Source: Hyphomicrobiales bacterium
GTDB taxonomy: Bacteria > Pseudomonadota > Alphaproteobacteria > Rhizobiales > NORP267
Reading direction: 5' to 3'
DNA: 64,000 bases
NCBI GenBank assembly: GCA_021775875.1
Contig: JAJFHA010000011.1
Span: 200,178 to 264,177, forward strand
In this document: one piece after another, positions 58,092 to 64,000 of the stretch
Numbering within the stretch: position 1 is the stretch's first letter
How the letters are laid out: each line of letters begins with the position of its first letter
The notes under the pieces: model-generated
The model's database searches: none
What the model saw: the letters and a program-made list of their open reading frames with translations, nothing else
What the model was told of the DNA's origin: nothing
Made by a program: the position numbers and the translations under genes

Positions 58092-59465
58092 ATGTCAGTA
58101 CAAATTCTCATGCCTGCTTTGTCCCCGACCATGGAAGAGGGGACTCTCGCCAAATGGCTGGTCAAGGAAGGCGACACAATTTCGTCGGGCGATATAATTG
58201 CCGAGATCGAAACCGATAAAGCGACCATGGAAGTTGAGGCGGTCGATGAAGGCACCGTCGGTCGTATCCTGATCGCGGAAGGCACCGAAAAGGTGCCGGT
58301 GAATACCCCGATTGCCGAATTGATTGGTGAGGGGGAGGAAGCGTCAGCGGCACCTGCGCCAGCGGCTGTCGTGGAACCCACTCCAGCACCAGCACCTGAA
58401 AGTGTGCCTGATGCTACACCTGTCGCTGCGCCCACCGTGGCAATTGTGCAACCCGACATGGACGTGCCGGAAGGCACCGCAATGATCGAAATGACGGTTC
58501 GCGACGCTCTGAACGCCGCCATGCGCGAAGAAATGCGGGCCGACGCCGATGTCTTTTTGATCGGGGAAGAGGTCGCCGAATATCAGGGGGCGTATAAAAT
58601 CAGCCAGGGAATGCTGGAAGAATTCGGCGCAAAGCGGGTGATCGACACGCCCATTACCGAACATGGCTTTACCGGGCTCGCAACCGGAGCTGCACTTTCT
58701 GGCCTGAAACCCATTGTTGAATTCATGACCTTCAATTTCGCCATGCAGGCGATTGATCACATCATCAATTCTGCCGCCAAGACCTTGTATATGTCGGGTG
58801 GGCAGATGGGTTGTTCGATTGTTTTCCGTGGAGCCAATGGCGCAGCGGCCCGTGTTGGCGCACAACATAGTCAGGATTATTCGGCCTGGTATTCCCAGGT
58901 GCCGGGCCTCAAGGTTGTCGCGCCCCACAGCGCTGCCGATGCCAAGGGGTTGCTGAAATCAGCGATCCGCGATCCCAATCCGGTGGTGTTTCTGGAAAAC
59001 GAAATCCTCTACGGCCAGACCTTTGAAGTGCCTGATGTCGAGGACTGGATTGTCCCGATAGGCAAAGCGAAAATTGTCAGGGCTGGTGATGCTGTTACTT
59101 TGGTATCGTGGTCGCACGCAATGAATTATGCAATCGAAGCCACCGAGCAACTTGTGGGTGAGGGCGTTGATGTTGAATTGATCGATCTCAGAACCATCCG
59201 CCCGATGGATATGGAGACAATACTGGCGTCGGTTCGCAAAACCGGCCGGATTGTTATTGTCGAAGAGGGCTGGCCCCAATCCAGCGTCTCCGCCGAAATC
59301 GCCGCCCGTGTTACCCAGCAGGCTTTCGATTACCTGGACGCGCCGCCTGCCACTGTCACCGGCAAAGACGTGCCCATGCCATACGCCGCCAATCTCGAAA
59401 AGCTGGCTTTGCCGACCGTGGCGGATGTTATCGAGGCGGTGAAATCCGTGACATATGACGAGTAG
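58092..59465 (+). CDS. pdhB: Pyruvate dehydrogenase E1 component, beta subunit, with N-terminal lipoyl domain
   Basis: The 457-residue beta subunit. Residues about 1-80 form a lipoyl domain with the modified Lys43 in [13 protein letters not shown], then a Pro/Ala linker to about 130, and the transketolase-like beta fold ([40 protein letters not shown]-type segment, and a C-terminal transketolase domain with [18 protein letters not shown]). A lipoyl domain on E1-beta is a known alphaproteobacterial feature. An AT-rich small gene starts 5 bases after it, before pdhC. Confidence 0.97.
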   Translation: MSVQILMPALSPTMEEGTLAKWLVKEGDTISSGDIIAEIETDKATMEVEAVDEGTVGRILIAEGTEKVPVNTPIAELIGEGEEASAAPAPAAVVEPTPAPAPESVPDATPVAAPTVAIVQPDMDVPEGTAMIEMTVRDALNAAMREEMRADADVFLIGEEVAEYQGAYKISQGMLEEFGAKRVIDTPITEHGFTGLATGAALSGLKPIVEFMTFNFAMQAIDHIINSAAKTLYMSGGQMGCSIVFRGANGAAARVGAQHSQDYSAWYSQVPGLKVVAPHSAADAKGLLKSAIRDPNPVVFLENEILYGQTFEVPDVEDWIVPIGKAKIVRAGDAVTLVSWSHAMNYAIEATEQLVGEGVDVELIDLRTIRPMDMETILASVRKTGRIVIVEEGWPQSSVSAEIAARVTQQAFDYLDAPPATVTGKDVPMPYAANLEKLALPTVADVIEAVKSVTYDE

Positions 59466-59470
59466 ATGGC

Positions 59471-59770
59471 ATGACAGAATTACAACAAGAAGAGTTGCGA
59501 AAAAAACTTTTAACCTACCCCGGTGTCACGGAAGAAAATGTTGAAGAGTATCTAATTTCATATGAAATAAGAGAAGAACAAAAGCAAATGCTCACAGGGT
59601 CACGTGGTATGACAAATAGTCAGGCAGAGGCGTTTCTTGATCGTCAAGGACATCCTCGACCACCAGGCTGGGGTTCTGTATTCAAATACCCACAAAGTTC
59701 TCAGTTGCGCTGGTCTTGGTTAATTGTGCTGATCGTGATTGCAATTGTCCTTGGTGCTACATTCTTCTGA
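59471..59770 (+). CDS. Hypothetical tail-anchored small protein inside the pdh operon
   Basis: A 99-residue protein I cannot assign. The first 70 residues are charged and helical (ELQQEELRKKLLTYPGVTEE) with no cofactor motif. The last 22 are a hydrophobic helix, LIVLIVIAIVLGATFF, giving a tail-anchored protein with its soluble part in the cytoplasm. It lies between pdhB (5-base gap) and pdhC (13 bases). Its DNA is clearly AT-richer than its GC-rich neighbours and uses codons such as AGA, TTA and ATA, as if acquired. It would be cotranscribed with PDH. Confidence 0.65.
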   Translation: MTELQQEELRKKLLTYPGVTEENVEEYLISYEIREEQKQMLTGSRGMTNSQAEAFLDRQGHPRPPGWGSVFKYPQSSQLRWSWLIVLIVIAIVLGATFF

Positions 59771-59783
59771 AGGTGATAAATAC

Positions 59784-61094
59784 ATGCCAATTGATATTCT
59801 CATGCCTGCTTTGTCGCCCACCATGGAAGTAGGGAACCTGGCCAAATGGCACGTCAAGGAAGGCGATGCGGTCTCAAGCGGCGATATCATCGCGGAGATC
59901 GAGACTGACAAGGCGACCATGGAAATCGAGGCGATTGATGAAGGTGTCGTCGGTAAAATCCTGGTTGCTGAAGGCACCGCCGATATTCCGGTCAATCAAC
60001 TGATCGCGGTTCTGCTTGAAGACGGCGAGGAGGCATCTGCTATTGGTACTGCTGCTCCAGCAGCACCTGCAAGTGCCCAAACGCCTGCGAAGGAAGCTGA
60101 GAATGCAGCACCTGCACCCGCCGCATCCGGTGCGCCCACACCAATGGCCGCACCTGCTAATGGTGCTGCTCGGGTATTTGCGTCGCCGTTGGCGCGACGT
60201 CTGGCGGCCTCAGAGGGTTTGGACCTGGCGAAGGTTACAGGGTCCGGCCCAAAGGGCAGGATTGTAAAACGTGATATTGAAGCTGTGGTTCAATCCGGCG
60301 GTGCAAAAGCTTCGTCCGCAGCGATGGCGACGTCCGCGTCTGCCCCTGCGTCCAGCATGTCGTCTGACGCGATCAGGGCGATGTACGAAGACGGATCGTA
60401 TGAGGAAATCCCGCACAACGCGATGCGCAAAATTGTTGCGGCGCGGCTGACGGAATCCAAACAAACGGTCCCGCATTTTTACCTCACAATCGAATGCGAA
60501 ATTGATCGCTTGTTGGCGATGCGCAAGGAAATCAATGGCGGTGCACCTGAAGTTGATGGCAAGCCGGTTTACAAGATTTCAGTCAATGATTTCGTTATCA
60601 AAGCCATGGCGATGGCACTCCGCGCCGTTCCGATGGCCAATGCTACCTGGACCGATGATGCGCGCTTGATCCACAAACATTCTGATATCGGCGTCGCGGT
60701 TGCGGTCGAAGACGGGTTGTTCACACCTGTAATCCGCAAGGCCGACGAAAAAACCCTCTCCACAATTTCGAACGAAATGAAAGATCTGGCAGGCCGCGCC
60801 CGCTCCAAGAAACTCGCTCCCCACGAATATCAGGGCGGATCGACCGCGATTTCCAATCTGGGCATGTTCGGCATTCGAGAATTCTCCGCCGTAATCAACC
60901 CACCGCAAGGAACAATTCTGGCGGTTGGCGCCGGGTCTCAACAACCCGTCGTCAGAGACGGTGCAATCGAGATTGCCAATGTCATGTCGGTAACGTTGTC
61001 ATGCGACCACAGGGTTGTGGATGGCGCATTAGGGGCGGAATTGCTCGCGGCATTCAAGGGCTTCATTGAGACCCCGCTCAGGCTGTTTGTATGA
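59784..61094 (+). CDS. pdhC: Dihydrolipoamide acetyltransferase, PDH E2
   Basis: The core of the PDH complex, passing the acetyl group to CoA. From ATG 59784 the protein has 436 residues. It has one lipoyl domain (Lys43 in [13 protein letters not shown]), a Pro/Ala linker, a peripheral subunit-binding domain at about 130-170 (ASPLARRLAASEGLDLAKVT) and the catalytic domain with LTESKQTVPHFYLTIECEID, FGIREFSAVINPPQGTILAV and the active-site SCDHRVVDGALGAELLAAF. An AAGGTGAT Shine-Dalgarno sequence precedes this ATG; the longer frame from 59739 is rejected. Confidence 0.97.
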   Translation: MPIDILMPALSPTMEVGNLAKWHVKEGDAVSSGDIIAEIETDKATMEIEAIDEGVVGKILVAEGTADIPVNQLIAVLLEDGEEASAIGTAAPAAPASAQTPAKEAENAAPAPAASGAPTPMAAPANGAARVFASPLARRLAASEGLDLAKVTGSGPKGRIVKRDIEAVVQSGGAKASSAAMATSASAPASSMSSDAIRAMYEDGSYEEIPHNAMRKIVAARLTESKQTVPHFYLTIECEIDRLLAMRKEINGGAPEVDGKPVYKISVNDFVIKAMAMALRAVPMANATWTDDARLIHKHSDIGVAVAVEDGLFTPVIRKADEKTLSTISNEMKDLAGRARSKKLAPHEYQGGSTAISNLGMFGIREFSAVINPPQGTILAVGAGSQQPVVRDGAIEIANVMSVTLSCDHRVVDGALGAELLAAFKGFIETPLRLFV

Positions 61095-61513
61095 ACATCA
61101 CGCCCGGAGAAAAACCGTCCGGCACGATTTTGCGGCATCTGGTCGGGTTGATCCTGTTCCCGGTCGTTGGATTTGCCGTTGCCGTCATTTGGGTTTTCGT
61201 TCTGACAAAGATATTCAATATTGGCCGTGACGGCTTTGGCCTTGGTGCTGGTATGGTTGTGTTTCCGGTTATGGGACTGATCTATGGTCTGCTCCTCTGG
61301 TTGCCGATCTGGATTATTCATAATCGGCGCTGGGGCGAAATGAGGTCGATGCGTGCTATTCTGATTGGTCTTGTTACCGGATTTTTTATCGCTCTTGTGC
61401 TGGCAGGGTTGCGCGGATTTACGCTTGCTGGCGGGTCGGAATTGTTTGGTTGGGCGACAATTGTATTGACCTCAACCGGTGCCTGGTCTCACAACAAGAT
61501 TCTTAACCCCTGA
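61091..61513 (+). CDS. Hypothetical four-helix membrane protein in the pdh operon
   Basis: A 140-residue integral membrane protein with about four helices (LVGLILFPVVGFAVAVIWVF, a glycine-rich GMVVFPVMGLIYGLLLWLPI, ILIGLVTGFFIALVLAG and FGWATIVLTSTGAW). No conserved catalytic motif is seen and I do not recognise a family. Its ATG overlaps the pdhC stop (ATGA), and lpdA begins 15 bases after its end, so it is translated with the complex. A role in PDH is not implied by sequence. Confidence 0.65.
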   Translation: MNITPGEKPSGTILRHLVGLILFPVVGFAVAVIWVFVLTKIFNIGRDGFGLGAGMVVFPVMGLIYGLLLWLPIWIIHNRRWGEMRSMRAILIGLVTGFFIALVLAGLRGFTLAGGSELFGWATIVLTSTGAWSHNKILNP

Positions 61514-61528
61514 AGCAGAGTTGGATAG

Positions 61529-62923
61529 ATGGCGGAAAACCAGTTTGATGTAGCCATTATTGGTGGCGGACCAGGCGGATATGTTGCGGCGATACGTGCA
61601 GCGCAACTTGGACTGAAGACGGCTGTGATCGAGCGCTCACATCTCGGCGGCATATGCCTCAATTGGGGCTGCATCCCCACCAAGGCGCTACTGCGATCTG
61701 CCGAGATTTATCACAATATGCAAAACGCAGAAGAATACGGCCTGTCGGCTGGAAAACCGGGATTCGATCTGGCAAAGATCGTTGAACGCTCGCGCGGCGT
61801 TTCAAAACGCCTGAATGGCGGCGTCGGGCATTTGTTGAAAAAGAACAAGGTCACAGTCTTGGACGGTGAGGCCAAACTGAAGGCCGCTGGAAAAATCACC
61901 GTCACCGGCAAGGACGCCGGCGAGGTATCGGCCAAACACATCATCGTTGCAACGGGTGCCCGCCCACGCGTGGTGCCGGGCATAGAACCAGATAAAAAGC
62001 TGATCTGGACCTATTTCGAAGCCATGGTGCCCGAAAAAATGCCTAAAACGCTGCTGGTGATCGGGTCAGGTGCAATCGGCATCGAGTTCGCGTCCTTCTA
62101 CGCAACGCTGGGAGCAGATGTAACAATCGTAGAAATGTTGCCGCAGATACTTCCTGTAGAAGATGAAGAAATTGCCGCAATAGCTAGGAAAAGATTCGAG
62201 AAACAGGGCATCAAGATCATGTCTTCGGCAAAGCTCGAAAACCTAAAAAAGGGCAAAGACAATGTCGTCGCGAGTATTACCGACAAAGACGGAAAGGCGC
62301 ATAAAATCACCGTCGACCGGGTCATTTCAGCCGTTGGTGTTGTCGGCAATATCGAAAATCTTGGACTTGAAGAGCTGGGTGTGAAAACCGACCGGGGCAC
62401 GATCCAGATCGATGGCCTCGGGCGCACCAACATTCCGGGCATATACGCTATCGGTGATGTGGCTGGGCCTCCCATGTTGGCGCATAAGGCAGAGCATGAA
62501 GGCGTTGTATGTGTTGAAGCCATCGCAGGCGGTCATCCGCACCCTGTCGACAAGAGCAAGATTCCGGGCTGCACCTATTGCACACCGCAAATTGCCTCTG
62601 TCGGCATGACGGAAAAGGCGGCAAAAGAAGCCGGGATTGCCGTGAAAATCGGCCGTTTCCCGTTTCTCGCCAACGGCAAGGCAATTGCGCTTGGCGAACC
62701 GGACGGGTTGGTGAAAACCATATTTGACGCCAAAACCGGGCAATTGCTGGGGGCGCATCTGGTGGGCGCGGAAGTGACCGAACTGATCCAGGGCTTTGTT
62801 GTCGCCATGAATTTGGAGACCACGGAAGAAGAATTGATGCATACGGTCTTCCCGCATCCTACATTGAGTGAGATGATGCACGAGAGTGTTTTGAGCGCGT
62901 ATGGCCGCGCCATCCATATTTGA
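61529..62923 (+). CDS. lpdA: Dihydrolipoyl dehydrogenase, PDH E3
   Basis: The flavoprotein reoxidising dihydrolipoamide with NAD. The 464-residue protein has the FAD loop VAIIGGGPGGYVAAIRAAQL, the redox disulfide in GGICLNWGCIPTKALLRSAE, the NAD loop VIGSGAIGIEFASFYATLGA, the second FAD block IYAIGDVAGPPMLAHKAEHE, and the C-terminal catalytic His-Glu in HTVFPHPTLSEMMHESV. The Trp/Thr variant of the disulfide region is the pdh-operon type of alphaproteobacterial E3. A glsB-like gene follows. Confidence 0.97.
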   Translation: MAENQFDVAIIGGGPGGYVAAIRAAQLGLKTAVIERSHLGGICLNWGCIPTKALLRSAEIYHNMQNAEEYGLSAGKPGFDLAKIVERSRGVSKRLNGGVGHLLKKNKVTVLDGEAKLKAAGKITVTGKDAGEVSAKHIIVATGARPRVVPGIEPDKKLIWTYFEAMVPEKMPKTLLVIGSGAIGIEFASFYATLGADVTIVEMLPQILPVEDEEIAAIARKRFEKQGIKIMSSAKLENLKKGKDNVVASITDKDGKAHKITVDRVISAVGVVGNIENLGLEELGVKTDRGTIQIDGLGRTNIPGIYAIGDVAGPPMLAHKAEHEGVVCVEAIAGGHPHPVDKSKIPGCTYCTPQIASVGMTEKAAKEAGIAVKIGRFPFLANGKAIALGEPDGLVKTIFDAKTGQLLGAHLVGAEVTELIQGFVVAMNLETTEEELMHTVFPHPTLSEMMHESVLSAYGRAIHI

Positions 62924-62939
62924 TAAGCATGAGGAGAGA

Positions 62940-63224
62940 ATGATGATGCATGATTATATGGGAATAATGGCAATGCCTGGAACTGGATTTTTCAGCATGC
63001 TCATTATCGGCATGCTGGCCGGGTGGATTGCAGAAAAGGACACGAAAAGCGATCACGGCCTTCTCACCAACATGATAGTCGGCATTGCCGGCTCGTTTGT
63101 TGGCGGCGCGGTTGCAGGTACGCTTGGTATTCATTTTGCCGGATGGTTTTGGGGAAATTTGCTGGTATCGGCAATTGGTGCCATCGGTCTTGTTTACGTG
63201 TGGCGTGCGGTAAATAACAGGTAA
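62940..63224 (+). CDS. GlsB/YeaQ/YmgE family stress-response membrane protein
   Basis: A small inner-membrane protein of the transglycosylase-associated (YeaQ/YmgE) family, about 94 residues. Three glycine-rich helices are seen (FFSMLIIGMLAGWIAEKD, MIVGIAGSFVGGAVAGTLGI and LLVSAIGAIGLVYVWRAV). Three successive in-frame ATG codons lie at 62940-62948, with GAGGAGA placed well for the first. A frame extending into lpdA is rejected. The function is not established beyond stress association. It sits between lpdA and lipA. Confidence 0.8.
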   Translation: MMMHDYMGIMAMPGTGFFSMLIIGMLAGWIAEKDTKSDHGLLTNMIVGIAGSFVGGAVAGTLGIHFAGWFWGNLLVSAIGAIGLVYVWRAVNNR

Positions 63225-63230
63225 CGACCC

Positions 63231-64000
63231 ATGGCCACCTTGATAGACACGATTACTGGTGACGACGCACGACCGCGCCACCCGGAAAAGGCTCACCGGC
63301 CGGATCAACCTGTTCGACGAAAACCCGACTGGATCCGGGTGAAAGCGCCTGGGTCGCCAATCTATCACGAGACCAAAAAAATCGTAAAAGAGAATGGCCT
63401 CGTCACCGTTTGCGAGGAAGCAGGCTGCCCGAATATTGGCGAATGCTGGACCAAGCGCCACGCCACTTTCATGGTGATGGGCGATACCTGCACACGGGCA
63501 TGTGCATTTTGTAATGTGCGCACCGGTATCCCCAATGCACTGGATGCCAGTGAACCTGAAAATGTCGCCGAAGCCGTGCAAAAATTATCCCTGCTTCATG
63601 TGGTTGTGACTTCGGTTGACCGGGATGATCTGGCCGATGGCGGGGCGGAGCATATCGCCGCCGTCATCCGGGCCATCCGGGATAAAACGCCGGAGACAAC
63701 GATTGAAGTTCTGACCCCGGATTTTTTGCGTAAAGACGGAGCGCTCGAAATCGTTGTCGAAGCAAGACCCGACGTCTTCAACCACAATCTTGAAACGGTG
63801 CCGTCCAATTATCTGAAGGTGCGGCCCGGCGCGCGCTACTTCCATTCGATCCGACTTTTGCAGCGGGTCAAGGAACTGGACCCCACCATGTTCACGAAAT
63901 CCGGGATCATGGTTGGTCTTGGTGAGAGCCGCAACGAAGTGCTGCAATTGATGGATGATTTGCGTAGTGCCGAAGTGGATTTCCTGACCATCGGTCAATA
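63231..64000 (+). CDS. lipA: Lipoyl synthase (3' truncated by window edge)
   Basis: A radical-SAM enzyme that inserts two sulfurs into octanoyl-E2 to make lipoyl groups, needed by the neighbouring PDH. The frame is open from ATG 63231 to the window end, about 256 residues. The auxiliary cluster Cys residues are in [14 protein letters not shown] and the radical-SAM CxxxCxxC is in [32 protein letters not shown] and [10 protein letters not shown] follow, and the open part ends in VDFLTIGQ. The family C-terminus with the RSSY motif lies outside the window. Confidence 0.96.
   Translation, partial: MATLIDTITGDDARPRHPEKAHRPDQPVRRKPDWIRVKAPGSPIYHETKKIVKENGLVTVCEEAGCPNIGECWTKRHATFMVMGDTCTRACAFCNVRTGIPNALDASEPENVAEAVQKLSLLHVVVTSVDRDDLADGGAEHIAAVIRAIRDKTPETTIEVLTPDFLRKDGALEIVVEARPDVFNHNLETVPSNYLKVRPGARYFHSIRLLQRVKELDPTMFTKSGIMVGLGESRNEVLQLMDDLRSAEVDFLTIGQ

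Overview
The window is a 64 kb piece of an alphaproteobacterial chromosome of moderate GC content. The assignment rests on gene order and regulatory style. The order rpsB-tsf-pyrH-frr-uppS-cdsA-dxr-rseP-bamA-lpxD-fabZ-lpxA-lpxI-lpxB, then gltA, gltX, comEC, lexA, moeA, moaC, trpC/D/G/E, ppiD, tpiA, secG, pyrG, kdsA, eno, ftsB, pdhA/B/C, lpd, lipA is the classic alphaproteobacterial backbone. LpxI replaces LpxH, a single LolC/E-type permease sits beside LolD, PDH E1 is split into alpha and beta with a lipoyl domain on beta, and lexA carries a GTTC-N7-GTTC SOS box. I cannot name the genus. A marine-type, motile, aerobic heterotroph is an inference from the chemotaxis genes, TRAP transporter and PDH.

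Layout. 1-2.4 kb: 3' end of proS, then lolC/E and lolD. 2.4-5.8 kb: an accessory block with an HDAC-like amidohydrolase, a soluble chemoreceptor, an Aer-type PAS protein and a probable 33-residue membrane peptide. 5.8-24.4 kb: dnaE, then translation and RNA turnover (rpsB, tsf, pyrH, frr) and envelope biogenesis (uppS, cdsA, dxr, rseP, bamA, lpxD, fabZ, lpxA, lpxI, lpxB), all on +. 24.4-40 kb, mostly on -: gltA, gltX, (comEC on +), lexA, an islet with an IS1595-type transposase remnant and an orphan membrane protein, then moeA, moaC, trpC, trpD, an alpha/beta hydrolase, trpG, trpE, ppiD. 40-45 kb: tpiA, a DMT exporter, and a TRAP transporter whose binding-protein gene has an in-frame TAG. 45-49.3 kb: secG, pyrG, a VOC protein, kdsA. 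49.3-55.2 kb: an accessory region with a LysR regulator, a DapB-like dehydrogenase, a Dabb protein, a frameshifted methyltransferase, an nrtS-queF-DUF1835 operon and three copies of a hairpin-forming repeat. 55.3-64 kb: eno, ftsB, the pyruvate dehydrogenase operon with three small membrane-protein genes interleaved, and the 5' part of lipA.

How the genes work together. Enolase, triosephosphate isomerase, PDH, lipoyl synthase and citrate synthase link glycolysis to the TCA cycle. FabZ, LpxA, LpxD, LpxI and LpxB with KdsA build lipid A and Kdo. UppS, Dxr and CdsA supply the undecaprenyl carrier, isoprenoids and phospholipid. BamA, RseP, PpiD, LolC/E and LolD handle envelope assembly and quality control. 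The accessory genes sit at a few backbone joints: lolD/dnaE, lexA/moeA, trpD/trpG, tpiA/secG, kdsA/eno and inside the pdh operon. No tRNA, rRNA, CRISPR array or intact mobile element was seen. The most notable items are the split aerotaxis receptor pair, the covarying hairpin repeat family, the TAG-interrupted TRAP binding protein and the SOS box placed inside the lexA promoter spacer.
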